Shown: in pieces, positions 23,166-36,690 of the stretch | Layout of the letters: each line of letters starts with the position of its first letter | Position numbering within the stretch: position 1 is the stretch's first letter | Assembly: GCF_023856365.1 (NCBI RefSeq) | Contig: NC_064538.1 | Coordinates: 6,006,494 to 6,070,493 of the forward strand | Reading direction: 5' to 3' | Source of the DNA: Brienomyrus brachyistius | Taxonomy: Eukaryota; Chordata; Actinopteri; Osteoglossiformes; Mormyridae | Length of the DNA stretch: 64,000 nucleotides | Notes under the pieces: model-generated | The model's database searches: none | Told to the model about the DNA's origin: nothing | What the model saw: only the letters and a program-made list of their open reading frames with translations | Translations under genes and position numbers: made by a program

Positions 23166-24339
23166 GTAGCTCCCCCAAACAGCACACCATTAATCAGAGT
23201 CCCAGTCCCAGTCCCTGGTAGTCAGGGCCACCCATTAAGGGGGAGACAATCAGCGGCCCGGACACTAGGGGGAGCCCATGAATGTGTGAGCGTGGTTTAT
23301 GGTAGCTTTGGTTTAGAGTTGGGGGGGGGGCAGCCATGTCTTGGTGTGTCCCAGTTGGTAGGACTCTCTCATGATGGTCTGAATTCACCAGAGGATTTCC
23401 AGAAACATTGCTGGATTTCGCTCCATGCCGACTCAGCATCTCCACGCCGTTCCCACATGTTTACCTGTGTTTCCTCCTCACCCCCGAGGCCCCCCACCCG
23501 GCTGAGAGCCCCCATGCTGTCAGGCGGGTGCACCACCGGAAGCCGTCACTAACTGTGACACGACGTGAGGGACACTCTACTCAGAAAAGGCACAAAAACC
23601 GGAATAAAGAGCCAGAATTCCTGAATATAGGAAGTTCCCAACAGCTGCTTTTGCTTAAAAATTTTCATTTTAACTTCTCACTTAAAAATAAAAATGGCCT
23701 AAGTGTGCTGTGTAGTTTAAAGAAAAAAAATACATAAGCATTATTTTAGAATTACCCATTTTAAACTGGCATGATTCGTGGACACCCTGTGCTGTCTATA
23801 GAAGCTCTGCACTGTAAGCTCGTCAGCACCTGTTCCCAACAAGACACCTCAGAGTGTCACGATCTGAGCGTGTGCGCTGAGCCTCCGTACAGCCCGGGGA
23901 ATTAAATATGACAACTTTCATTCACTGAAGTTTTCAGCATTCTTTGCTAGGCAGAGCATCATACCCCCCGATAGCTCAAAGGCTCTGGCTGGTTATGATT
24001 GGCTGGAGGAACTGCCTGTCTTTTCTATCCTGCGTTTGATTGGTGGAGAAGCAAGCCACACTCCTCTGAACATGTGGTGTAGGCGGGACCTGATGGTGGT
24101 GATGGTGGAAGTGTTTGGGGGGGGCACACTGTTCCCATAACTTCCTCTCTCCTGGTGCATCACCCACACGCTCCCCAGCCGAGGGCGAGGAGCACGATGT
24201 TCCCACAACTCCCAGCAACCTCTGCCAGGCTCTTCCAGCTCCCCCCACTCCCCCAGGCTCCATCGCCCCCCCTGCCAGCCTTCCCCTTTGTCTGCAGCCT
24301 CATGAGCACGTTCCATCTCAGACTACCAGGGGGCATATA

Positions 24340-24479
24340 CAGGACCACTAGCTCAGTCTGTAAAGCTGATTGGTCCCCGGAGTGCACCTTCCCCTGTCAC
24401 TCACTAATTTGAAGCACGTCATTGGCTAATGATACGGTTGGCCGGTTTGTTTGAATTATAAATCCTAGAACTGCCACTG
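24340..24479 (+). repeat. CCAAT-pair interspersed repeat, copy 5
   Basis: TGTAAAGCTGATTGGTCCCC, CGTCATTGGCTAATGATAC and ATCCTAGAACTGCCACTG. Internally shortened near the 3' end. Confidence 0.8.
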
Positions 24480-24674
24480 CAGACTAGTGACACATGGATC
24501 TCGGTTGAAGTACCAAGATGGAGCAGCCCCACCCTCCACTCCTGTTCAAATCAGTGCCTCTGCAGAGAAGATTCAGCCTGGCCGACATCCGGGCCCCACT
24601 GCACCACGCGCTCCAGTGTCCATATTTCTGGCTGCGCTCGTTGATCCTCCATGGCAACCAGTCCCTGGCAATGA

Positions 24675-24838
24675 CAGGGGCAATTCTAGGATTTTTTTAA
24701 TGGTGGGGAGCATAAGAGGAGATGTAATTCATATAAAAGGGTCAACCTTATCATTAGCCAATGATGTCCTTTGAATTCGAATTTGATAGCGGAGTGGGCC
24801 AATCAGCTTTCAGTTCTGCCCCCGTGGCCCCGCCCCTG
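24675..24838 (-). repeat. CCAAT-pair interspersed repeat, copy 6 (best ends)
   Basis: 164 bp from CAGGGGCAATTCTAGG to CCCCGCCCCTG, so the termini are CAGGGGC and GCCCCTG, inverted repeats of 7 bp. Both CCAAT motifs are intact. The flanking 8-mers GGCAATGA and GAAAACAG do not match, so no target-site duplication is seen. Confidence 0.85.
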
Positions 24839-24859
24839 GAAAACAGCAGCTTATAAAAG
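24799..24859 (+). promoter_or_regulatory. Promoter-like array at the edge of a repeat copy
   Basis: CCAATCAG at 24799, CCCCGCCCC at 24829-24837 and TATAAAAG at 24852-24859, followed by CpG-rich sequence. The first two belong to repeat copy 6. Order and spacing resemble a core promoter facing the + strand, but nothing in the sequence proves transcription. Confidence 0.25.
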
Positions 24860-25213
24860 CCCGAGTCCTTCGCGGTGCTCTCTGTCGACTTGTTTGCGGC
24901 AGATGTTATCGAGCTAGAGACTCGCTCTGAATGCTGATGGGCCGCCATGCGGAGTATGCGAGGGAGCGCATGCGGGATCGTGCGAGCGAGGGAGCATTTC
25001 AAAGCAGCCACGGCTCTCTGAGTGGCGGCCGGCCGAGCCGCTTAAAAGCGCCTTTAATCATTACCTTCTCTAAAGCCCTTTACCGCGCCTCCCTCAAGGT
25101 CGCCCCCACCCACGCTTCACACGCTTTTTCATACGCTGCGTTTTCCTCTGTTCCTCCCCCCTCCCAGCGTTGTTATTAACCCCTCCTCCACCCGCCTCGT
25201 GTCTCTCCCACAG

Positions 25214-25307
25214 TGGACACACTCCCCTGACTGTGACGGGAACCAACCTGGACGTGGTGCAGGAGCCGCGGATCAGGGTCAAGTACGGCGGCCGCGAGTC
25301 CGTCAAC
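25214..25307 (+). CDS. plxna2: plxna2 exon 12 of window: fourth IPT domain
   Basis: Encodes residues 520-551. [20 protein letters not shown] opens the fourth [15 protein letters not shown] follows. The acceptor is tcccacag and the donor gtgagt. Confidence 0.95.
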
Positions 25308-28300
25308 GTGAGTACGGGGTTTAGACGGGGTGGATCTAACACAATCAGGATCTAATGCGTGTGGACGGTCTAACATGGGGGCAGTGTGTGGCCCAGCAAG
25401 TTAGACCCCTTTGCCTGTCACCAGAAGGTCACCAGTTCGAATCCCATCCAGATAAATGACCAGACCCTGTGCTCGGACCCCAAGCTCGCTGTCTACTGCA
25501 TACAATGGGATGAACCAAAAAGCTTTTGAAATGTATCTGTGCTTCTACAAATGTGAAATGAAGCATCGCTTCATCGAAGACCAGACATGAGAGTCGTGTA
25601 AGTCTCTCATCACAGATGCACTGGATGGTGGCCTCCAGCTGGCTTCAGCTTTTTGAGCCCCCCCCGCCCCCCAAGCTGGTTAAGGACTGTTCCCTCCAAG
25701 GAGATCAGCTTGAAGCAGAGACATCCGTTCTGCAGGATTATGATGTCTTTGGGTTTTTTAGCAGTAACAGCGGAGGGACCCGCTGGATCGATCGCGCGTC
25801 CATCAGGGAAGGCTTCAGGAGATCCCGAGTGCTTGGACTGGGGATGAAGATGGGAAATAAATGTCAGGTCATGCTAGAGCAAAGATATGATGACAGCAGT
25901 GTGTTGGGTTGAGGCCCCACACCTGCATGCTGAATGGCACCCCTCCCCCCCCATTCTCTCCCCACAGGAGACCTGATGCCATTTCCTTTAAAGCCAAACA
26001 CCTGAGCTTGTGAAGCTTTATCGAAATCGCTTACTGTGAGCAAGTCACGGTCACTGCAGTCCCCCCCCCAGGGCATCTTGTTATTATTATTGCTCTCATT
26101 CCAGATTAGAAGCCGCCATATTGGACCTCTAATGGAATTCTGGGTGGGGACAGCGGGCCGGATCCTTAATGGGTTTTAATGGAAGATTAACTTTTGTCAG
26201 GAGCCGGAGTCAGCATAAAGCAGCACGGCCTTATCGGGACGCGGGGCACCAGGAAATCGTTACAGATTGGATTTTCTCCCCAGTTCTAGGGGAGGTGGGT
26301 CTCCGTTTAATTAAGGGAATGTAATTTTTTCCTTCCTGGTCTGGGCACAGGGCAGACTGGGGGGAGGGGGGTAGGCAAATGGGGGGTCCCTGAGGATCTG
26401 GCGGCTGAGGGTAACAGTGCTGCGTAAGCAACGCATGCTGAGAGGCGCAGGGTATCACACACACGCACACACACACACACGCACACCTCCTGCTGCTCCC
26501 CATTTTAAATGGATAGCCTTCCCAGGGCCCCACCTGGCTCCGGTCGCTACGGACCAGTTTATGCCGTTTATTCTCGTCGAACAGGACGGCGCTTTTAAAA
26601 CGCATTTGTTCCGACTTTCATCTTGTGCATTTATTGCGCTCCACAGTGGGCCAGAGCGATTGTGGAGGCGTGGGGTGGCTTTATGACATCATAATGGAGC
26701 ACAGGGCCCCCCCCCGTTAAAGATGGCTGCCGTTCCCCCAGATGGCTCTGTGTGAACCCTTATTATCCGGGGGGGCGAGCGGGCAGGTACGGATCTCTTC
26801 ATTCCCGCTCCCTTTGTCAGCGGGGAATGACGAGTGGTGGTACGAAGCGGCAATAGCGGGGCGGGAGGGGGGCGCTGTCAAGGCGGCCTCTGAACTGTCA
26901 CTTGACTCTCCCGAAATTGCCCCCCCCCAACCCCCACCTGCCCTGATTCACAATGGTCCCCCTCCCTCACACGAGCCCTTTCCACACTGTCACGGCTCAC
27001 AATGAGGCCTTAATCGCAATCCCCATTACCGAATCCGCCATTTGAAAAGAAGACTTTTCTTTCTCTTACCTTCTACCCCCACGCTCGAGACTGGGGGGGT
27101 GGCGTGGGGGGGGGCAAATCCTGCCGCATTTTCCGAAGCCCCGGCACAGCAGTGTTGAGAGACGGTCTGTTGTTTGTAATCCATCAGATGTGACTCAGGG
27201 AGATGCATCCCCCCCCAGCACACGGGTTCAATGCAATCTATATATATATATATATGGTATATATGGTGGTCATGGTTTATTTACAGCCTCCACCTCTTGG
27301 GCGCTTGGAACAGAGCATGGGGGGCTACTACTCCATAGCATTACATTAAAGATTAACGTGGTTTGAAAGTTTAATAAGCCCCCCGCCCCAATTTGTCCTG
27401 CTAAGAGATGGGGCACTTCACCTGAAACCTGAGCTGAGGGTGGGGGCAGAGTTCCTAGCAGTCTTGCTGGCCTTCAAACCCACTAAACTGTGTGAGGGGG
27501 GGGTTAATTTTTAATAATATTTAGTCTTTTCTTGGCCCCCTCCTTTTCCCACCTGAGCTGGGCTAGGCTACTTCTCTGGCCTGTTAAGGGAAGCCGGGTT
27601 TGATTGCTTTGGCCTGCGCTGTCCACGTGTCTGCATTTTTACCCAGCATTCCCTTCTCCCGCTGTCCCGCCTTTTCTCTCCCGGCTGGGAGCAAGCGGGC
27701 GTCGTGTCCTCTGACGTCAGGCCGGAAAACGGAAAGAACGGCACCGGGAAGGAACAGATGGCGAGTCGGGTTGCGGGCGAGTTCCGGGTGGCACCAGCAA
27801 GAGGAGCAGGTAGAGCACTGGGCTCTGGCAGCCGGCCCCTCCGCCTTCGATCGTCACGGCGCATCCAGGAAGGAAGGAGGGGCTAGTTGGAGTGACGCAG
27901 TTCAGGAGTGCGCAGCGCATAAGGAAGCCGGAAGAAGAACGAAAGCAAAACTATTGCGAAGGCTGTAATCCATCTGTCAGTGCGGCATTTGCTGAGCCAC
28001 ACATACGAGCTGTGGAATTATGGGATACATCCTGAGAAGAGGTGCCTTCACATCCATATAGATCTTATTATCATTTTAAACTCTCTTTCTTTCCTCACAA
28101 CTTTCGCCTGTTGTTTTAATATCGATCCCCCCCACGCTATACTGGAAACATGAGGTTCCCCACACTGACAACGGGAATATCAGGATCGTCTCCGGCACCC
28201 TCCTGGAATCGTTCTCGGAGTGCCGTGGGGCTGCTAGCCCGAGGAACTCGCATGTCTCTATCAAGCCTCTGAAGGATTCGGCCATTTTTTATCCGGCTCA

Positions 28301-28831
28301 GACCCAGCACGCCTCAGGGAAAAGCGAAACAAAAACTGGGGCCCGCGGGCCCTGCCATGATAACGCCGCGACCGGCGTCTCCCGCGTCTGGGACCTTGAC
28401 GCTTTACCAGAGGGCTATGAATTGGGCTTTGGGGGGGTGGTGTCTATGAGAATACTTAATCATGGCACCCCCCGATGGAGTGGACAGGGGGGAGAAAAAT
28501 ACATAAAAAGTCCTGGAACCAACCAGCAACGGATCTCATCTTTTTATTGCCACCGCCACCTTACCCCACCCAGGATTTAGGGACTATCTAAAAATTTTTC
28601 TATTCTGAAAACCAGGACAGGGCTGAGCAGGTTGTCAGGGTGAATGCTATGGGATGGCGACTTCAGCCAATCAGCAGAGATCCCCATCTCCCCTGGTTGT
28701 TCTGAGGGGAGGGGTGCTTAAGGTGTTTTGATCTCTGCTGGGTAACAGTCAGTGTTTGTCACGTGTCACTTATGTCCCGCATGATCTCTTCCTCTTTGCT
28801 CCATCCTCCAACGTCGCCCCCCTCTGGACAG
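25308..28831 (+). other. plxna2: Intron between exons 12 and 13
   Basis: 3.5 kb. A SINE copy lies at 25386-25515, a CA-rich microsatellite near 26455-26485 and a TA microsatellite at 27236-27265. Otherwise unique, with scattered C runs and no exon-like sequence. Confidence 0.8.
25386..25515 (+). repeat. SINE-like element, 5' part
   Basis: GGCCCAGCAAGTTAGACC and CACCAGTTCGAATCCCATCC, a tRNA-like head with a box B core. The usual tail is missing. Confidence 0.55.
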
Positions 28832-29071
28832 GTGTGCAAGGTACTGAACGGCACCACCATGAGTTGTTGGGCACCTTCGCTAGCGTCTGAGTCCCCATCC
28901 GGACAGGACACCGCGCGGCATGCCGATGAGTTCGGCTTCATCTTCAACAACGTGCAGGCGCTGCTCGTCTACAATAACACCAACTTCCTGTACTACTCCA
29001 ACCCCTACTTTGAACCGCTCAGCGCGTCCGGCGTGCTGGAGCAGAAGCCCGGCTCCCCCATCATCCTCAAG
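28832..29071 (+). CDS. plxna2: plxna2 exon 13 of window: fourth IPT end and linker to the fifth
   Basis: Encodes residues 552-631. [17 protein letters not shown], then [20 protein letters not shown], then [17 protein letters not shown]. The [11 protein letters not shown] stretch is typical of A2. NGT and NNT are possible glycosylation sites. The donor is gtatgc. Confidence 0.95.
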
Positions 29072-29287
29072 GTATGCCCCCCCCCTCCACCTTGATGCAG
29101 AGCATCAATGCAGACGGCTCAGCTTATCAGGTTGATGCCAGGGGTTACAATAGGTCATTAGAATAATGATCTACTGTGTCAATAGGACAGTGTCCAGCGG
29201 TAGGTTTACAGGAAGTGACAAGAAATGTGCGACAAAGACATCTCCCCCCCCACACTCATTTCAGGAATTTTGTCTCCTACTGCACAG
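29072..29287 (+). other. plxna2: Short intron between exons 13 and 14
   Basis: 216 bp, unique sequence, acceptor ctgcacag. Confidence 0.88.
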
Positions 29288-29431
29288 GGAAAAAACCTGG
29301 TGCCCCCAGCCTCAGGTGGGGTCAAGCTGAACTACACGGTGCTGATCGGCGAGACGCCCTGTTCCGTCACTGTGTCCGAGACGCAGCTGCTCTGTGAGCT
29401 GCCAAACCTCACCGGGCAGTACAAGGTCCTG
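29288..29431 (+). CDS. plxna2: plxna2 exon 14 of window: fifth IPT-like domain
   Basis: Encodes residues 632-679. [20 protein letters not shown] and [19 protein letters not shown] are near-identical to the vertebrate plexin-A2 membrane-proximal domain. NYT and NLT are possible glycosylation sites. The donor is gtaagt. Confidence 0.95.
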
Positions 29432-29512
29432 GTAAGTGAGCTGCCCCCACAAAGGCATGCATGCGCGCGCGTGTGACCCAGCAAGACGTGCGTGTACATG
29501 TGCGGTACCCAG
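29432..29512 (+). other. plxna2: 81-bp intron before the transmembrane exon
   Basis: The shortest intron in the window, from the strong donor gtaagt to the acceptor gtacccag. Its length is a multiple of three, but read through it gives an in-frame TGA at 29474-29476, before the membrane helix. Confidence 0.9.
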
Positions 29513-29747
29513 GTCCAGGTGGGCGGCCTGCACGTCTCCCCCGGCTCTGTGAACATCCTGTCGGACAGCCTGCTCACCCTGCCAGCCATAGTCAGCATCG
29601 CGGCTGGCGGAGGCCTCCTGCTGGTCATCGTCATCCTCGTCCTCATCGCCTACAAGCGCAAGTCTCGTGAGAATGACCTCACCCTCAAGCGACTGCAGAT
29701 GCAGATGGACAACCTGGAGTCCCGCGTGGCCCTCGAATGCAAGGAAG
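29513..29747 (+). CDS. plxna2: plxna2 exon 15 of window: transmembrane helix and juxtamembrane segment
   Basis: Encodes residues 680-757 plus one base. [20 protein letters not shown] ends the ectodomain. The hydrophobic stretch [20 protein letters not shown] to LIA (703-725, at 29582-29650) is the membrane helix, followed by YKRKSR as the cytoplasmic stop-transfer. [20 protein letters not shown] starts the juxtamembrane coiled coil. The donor is gtcagt. Confidence 0.96.
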
Positions 29748-29921
29748 GTCAGTTCTCTTGCTGGAGAATTGTGGGTAACATGAAGCCTTCATTTCAAGCT
29801 TTTTTGTTTAGTGCATCCTCACACTTCTGGGCCTTTAACAGCACCTTCAGTCGACAGTTTTGCGAAGAAACAACATGATAAATGTTGTACGCATCACTCA
29901 TATTTAGCACAAAGAGCTGGG

Positions 29922-30088
29922 GACAGTATGGCGGCTCAGCGGGCAGCAGCACGGCCTCACACCCCCACGATTGTGGATCCGGCTCCTGACTCCAACTCTG
30001 CATGCAGAGTTTGCATGTTCTCACAGTGTTTGCATGGATTTCATCCAGCAACTCCAGTTTCCACCTGCAATCCAAAAAACATTTGATT
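29922..30088 (+). repeat. Teleost composite repeat (GTTTGCATGTTCTC family)
   Basis: GTATGGCGGCTCAGCGGGCA, then GAGTTTGCATGTTCTCACAG and CAATCCAAAAAACAT. Text found very widely in fish genomes. Confidence 0.75.
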
Positions 30089-30116
30089 AAACTTGTGCAC
30101 AGCGCAGGCGTGTATA

Positions 30117-30284
30117 GAGGGGCGGAGCCCCAGGGACACTGTCCCCAGCCGAAAGCTGACTGACCCCCAGCGTGCCCCCTCCTCTTTCCCTCACTGATTC
30201 TAAACATATCATTAGCTAATGATAAAATATGAATTGTGGCCCCTCTTATGTCCTCCACCTTAAAAAATCTTACAGTTGCCCTTG
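30117..30284 (+). repeat. CCAAT-pair interspersed repeat, copy 7
   Basis: GAGGGGCGGAGCCCCAGGG to AAAAAATCTTACAGTTGCCC. Both ATTGG motifs are mutated (ACTGA and ATTAG). Confidence 0.8.
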
Positions 30285-31544
30285 GCATTGCCCCAAGGAG
30301 GCAGCCGTAGGATAATGAATAAATGTCCAGGCGGGAGTGTGGCATTTGCTCCTCGTGGAGCTGTTTGAAAGCGCAGCATGAACAGAAAGTGCGAGCGCTC
30401 TTACGGTCTGCTGAACAGCCCCGTGACGCGTACGCCGATGACGTCTGCGGGGAAAGTGCGCAGCCCCCATGGGGTGCGACGGCAAACACCGGCTCATGCG
30501 GCGCTATTCTGCCGTGCCTTCACCGTACGGACCTCTGGCTTGGCCCAGTTCCCCCAGCTCCATCGAGCCAACACCGATCTAAAGGCCTGCATTTATTGTG
30601 CTTCTCCATCCTGAATGCAAATTGTGCCTTTTTTACATCCGGATAAACGTCTGCAGTCTCATTACGGGCCGTCCGCGATGACCCAGCTAATGTGACATCG
30701 CTGGCGTGGGTAATGGCAGCGTGCGGCATCTTTGCAGCTCCCAGGTGCGGCGGATCGCAGCGTGGAGCAGGCACAGCGGCAGGCGTGAGCCACGCAGCCC
30801 CACGCCAGCGGGGGGGGGGGGCGGCATGAGCAGCGGGAGAAAGGAAATAGAGCCAAGAGAGGCAGTCTGGCGTCGTCACGGAGATTAAAAAGAGAAGGGG
30901 GGGGCAGACTGTTTAGAGCAGCCATGAGGGCTTTTTGTCCCCCCCCCCGATTCCTCACACGGTAGCTGACTCCGTCCGAGCGGATCTGGGCTGGAGCGTG
31001 GGGTTGCCCTGACAACGGACAAGCATCGGCTCAGCTGGCAGTAATTCCATCTGACTCCTTCGGAATACAGCCGGAGCTCATCGTGCGGGAATAAACAGCG
31101 GCCGGACCCCGGTCGGGCACCGGGATGGCTGAGGGGGGTGGGCAGGGAGCAGTCCAAGCAGGCGGTGTTTAAAATGCGGTGCAGGAGAGCCAGATTCAAG
31201 GATCTGTGGCGTCTTCCACAAGCGCTCCCAGGCTAGGTTTAATCTCGGCGTGAGGGGTGGGGGAGCGTATACTGTTAGTGCCCTTCTAAAGGGTTACCCC
31301 CCCCTGAGTCTGCCAGGGTAACCATGCACCTCCAACACCACTGGTGATGGATTACAGTTCTGACAGTGAGTGTGAAGAGAGAGGACGGCAAACGCATGCG
31401 AGGATGGCTTCACTGTGCACAGTAAAGTCAGTCTGTTCTGCTATGGTGCTCTGTGCTCTTTCCAAACTCAGAATTAGCTCTCTGCGTGGTTATTCTGCAC
31501 TCAGAGATGGCTGGCAGGTTCCCACGGCGGTCAGAGGAGCAGCT

Positions 31545-32007
31545 GGCAGCTACCCGTGCTCCCTGCCCATGGCATTATGACTCCTCCCTGTGCTCTCTGC
31601 CCGTGATATCACGACTCCTCCCCGTGCTCCCGGCTCGTGACATCACGACTCCTCCCCGTGCTCCCGGCTCGTGACATCACGACTCCTCCCCGTGCTCCCG
31701 GCTCGTGACATCACGACTCTTCCCCGTGCTCTTGGCTCGTGATATCACGACTCCTCCCCGTGCTCCCGGCTCGTGACATCACAACTCCTCCCCGTACTCC
31801 CGGCTCGTGACATCACGACTCCTCCCCGTGCTCCCGGCTCGTGACATCACGACTCTTCCCCGTGCTCCTGGCTCGTGACATCACGACTCCTCCCCGTGCT
31901 CCCAGCTCGTGACATCACGACTCCTCCCCGTGCTCCCAGCTCGTGACATCACGACTCTTCCCCGTGCTCCTGGCTCGTGACATCACAACTCCTCCCCGTG
32001 CTCCCTA
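31545..32007 (+). repeat. 34-bp minisatellite, about 13 copies
   Basis: Twelve full units from 31579 to 31986 with degenerate units at both ends. Most contain TGACATCAC, two have TGATATCAC. Confidence 0.95.
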
Positions 32008-32251
32008 CCCATACTCTCATAGTTAGGGATGAAAATTCCAGGAGTTTAAAGAGGAAACGTTCCATGGGTACTTATGGGACTTATTGAGGAATTTATTTGT
32101 GCAGCTGTCAAACATAAAAAACTAAGGCTACAAACAAAAAAGATTTTAAAATGACATTCAGATTAAACTGAACACAAACACATGTTGCGAGGCGTGAGGC
32201 TTGATCATGAGAGGCTGAGTCTGCTCAGTCTGGAGAATCATGCAGTCATAA

Positions 32252-33750
<1,499 letters not shown>

Positions 33751-34929
33751 TGATCTGAAAGGGGAGGAGCCTAATCCAGATGGGGGAGGAGCCTAATCTG
33801 GTGGTTATCAACTGGTTTAACCTTAGATCCCACATTATCACTTAGTCAATAAATCATGACCCAAATTCATGGTAAAAGTTATTGCCTGTGATTGGAGGGG
33901 TGGTGATGGTAAAAGAAGCCAACTCTAGTCTCTTGACCTACTTTTGGGTCCGAGACCCACCAGTTGCGAAACACTGGCTCACTAAGTGTTCGCAAAAACC
34001 CCGGATCACCAAGTACATTTTCTACTGCGTCTCACGGGCTCTTTTTCTGTGGAAGCTTGATTGCAGGTGTCCGGGTTCCTCTGGAGATTCACAGCATGAC
34101 AGATAGGAAGATAGTTATTAGGAAGAACCCATGAGCTATATTGGGCAAGGAGCTTTCGGACTGAGATGCCATTGCCAGCTCGATGAGGTTACAGTGCAGT
34201 GGGCTGGCGCCCGGTGGGGGGGGATTTTTGGCCTCAGTTGGTGAATCACTGGATGACACCGCAGTTCACGGCCATACAAATGACACGACGGTCTGTGGGT
34301 CAGAACCATTCGATTCATAAGGCACGGGTGGGCCTTTCTGCCTCTGCTGTGCAGCCCAATTACCGGCCAGTTACCGGTGCCCTGGCGGCCCCAACTGGAG
34401 ATGGTGATATATTTCCACTGGAGAGAAAGTTCCGAGGTGAAGGGAGCCGAGGAGGGCTGGGTACCGGTGGGAGAGGGTGAGGGATCACTTAACGGCTCCG
34501 GCTTTCTGACTCGGCCTGTGACCCGGGTGGGGGGCAGTCTCTTTTCTCCTGTGAGATGCAGGTGGAGGCATTTTTTCACTGTGACCCCCTGAGAGTACAG
34601 TTTGCTTAATTTTCCTCTATTTCACTTCCTGCTGTTCAAAAGAGCGTAACCCCCGAAGTGAGACCTACCATCGGAGTGACTGATGCAGCCCATCACAATG
34701 GCAACTCTCCACTTCAGGGGGCGTAACGATGGCCAGGTCTCCCCTCGCTTTCTGGAATCTCTCCACCTTTTTGATGGGGAGCCGAAGATCCAAAACCCTT
34801 ATGCCATGCATGCGAGAATCGTTTTCATGACGGTCCATAAGAGTTCTGTGGAACTGCCCCTGCATGGCCCAAAGGAAAAGCTCTCCCATCGGTCCTCAAC
34901 ATCGCAGAAGATGTAAACACAAACGGTGG

Positions 34930-35072
34930 GGGCGGTGTCTGGTTCAGCAGGTTGGGATGCTGTGTCTGTAATCGGAAGGTCACCAGTTCCAATCCCAGGG
35001 TTGGCAGACTGATTTCATCATTGGCTTCCTGAGCAAACCCTCTTGAAGAAAGTATCTGCTAAATAAAGGTAA
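34930..35072 (+). repeat. SINE-like element
   Basis: CACCAGTTCCAATCCCAGGG core and the tail AGTATCTGCTAAATAAAGG. Confidence 0.7.
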
Positions 35073-36334
35073 ATGTCCTAGATATGCAGGAGGATGACTG
35101 CAGCAATAGACGTAGTTGGAGCAGGAATTAAGGGGTTAGGGTTATAGCTGGAAGAATTATTATTCAGGAACACCGTTTGTCTTAGTCACCACTGAGGCAG
35201 CAATCTTTGTGTGTGTGTGCGTGGGTTTGTGGGGGGGGGGGCATACTGTATATGTTCAGACCCTTGGCCAGTCAATGTTGGTTTGACTTTTTCCTCTTGC
35301 CAATATTTGGTCAGCTGTGCTCATGATCCTTGAGGGGCATGTCTGTTCAGCCTGACAGTGGTGAGAGTGAGATACCAGAGGACATACTGACAATTGCCCT
35401 GTGGGGGGGAGGGGGGGGGTCACCGCGGAATCGAGGCTGGTGCCGTCCCTCGTCCAGTCCCGGCTCAGAAGCTAGACAATTGAGGAAGTGGGATGCTGAA
35501 GATGGGGGCCAATCACGCTGAGAGCCGTCTCCCTGGCGTCCATTAATTAGCTATGCGGTGGGCGATCCGATAATTAACATTGTAGCCATGCGTCTCTGCC
35601 CATTTCGGGAGGCCGTTCGCTTTCAGTCCCTGCCTCCCGATCCTCTTCCTCCCTCCATCATCATTATCCACAAAAAGGGCAGAGCTGGCCTTATTACGGG
35701 GGATGGAATGTAAAGCTGTACCGGGTAGCCATGCCCAAATAGAGAAGTTCTGACCAAAGGCTGTTTACCGAAGGCTTCCTTCACCAGGATCTAGGGAACG
35801 CATCTCAGGATCAGTGGCCTGTGTCTTCTTCAGCTTAATAGCCTGAAAATCCAGCGCAGACCTGCTTCTGGATGTGCTGCTTTATCCAAGGCCCCTTAAA
35901 GGGATGACGGGAAGCCACAGCTTAGCTCAGCTCCGTGAGAATGAAAGTGCTCTTCCCTGGGTGGCCTTTTGTGGACGCAAAGGCTCGGTCCTCTGTGATC
36001 GCCTGTCCTGCCTTTAATTGGCCCTGCGAGTGGGACACCACCCGGCTCTGCTGGTCCTTTCTCCCGCAGCGCCGCTGAACCTCCCCCTTCCCATCAATGG
36101 CTTCGCTTCATCCCACGGCACTGGCGAGGGCCGCACCCCTCTCTGCTCTGTCAGAGCCAAGCCCGCGCTGAGATATGACGGCGCCTTCGAGTGCCATGCA
36201 AACAGGCAGCCCCGTCTACCTTTTCATAATGAGATCTGAGCATGCTCCGGAGACAGAAGCTGGGTGCATTGTGGGCCGGCCGTCGCCCCGCCGGAGATGA
36301 GAGCAGCTTATGCGATGTGTTAAATCGATCCAGG

Positions 36335-36690
36335 TCCTGCTTTCTCTCTCTCATTCTCTATCCGTCCCTCTGCTTTTCTACCTCTCTATCTGTCCTTCTC
36401 TCCCTTTCTCTCCCCACTCTCTGCTCCTCTCCTTTTGTCTTCCCTTTCTTTCTCTTCTAGCCTTAGTGTCTCTTTCTCCCTCTGTCTCTGCTCATCTCCC
36501 TTTCCGTCTCTTTGTCTCTGGTTGTCCCTCTCTCTTCTCCTCTCCCCTCCCTCTCTCTCCCCTTTTCCCTCTTCCTGCTCTCTGTCCATTTTCCTGATCA
36601 TTCAGTCTCCCTCTCCTCCTTTGTCTCTGTCTCCACCCCCCCGCCTCTTTTTCCCCTTCCCTCGCTCTTCCCTTCTCCAGTCTAAGACGG
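36335..36690 (+). repeat. CT-rich low-complexity tract
   Basis: Nearly pure pyrimidine with short degenerate TCTCTCTCC units. Gives misleading open frames on both strands. Confidence 0.85.

Larger units (their letters stand above)
23166..25213 (+). other. plxna2: Intron between exons 11 and 12
   Basis: 2.0 kb. Holds two CCAAT-pair repeats (24340-24479 on + and 24675-24838 on -), followed at once by a TATAAAA and a CpG-rich stretch (24850-25020). Nothing else recognised. Confidence 0.85.

Noticed and set aside
29794..30489. 231-residue open frame on the - strand
   Set aside because: It crosses two known repeats (29922-30088 and 30117-30284), has no recognised domain and no splice or start context.
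31545..32007. Possible CRISPR-like array
   Set aside because: Repeats are directly joined with no unique spacers, and the host is a vertebrate. The same holds for 46681-47189.
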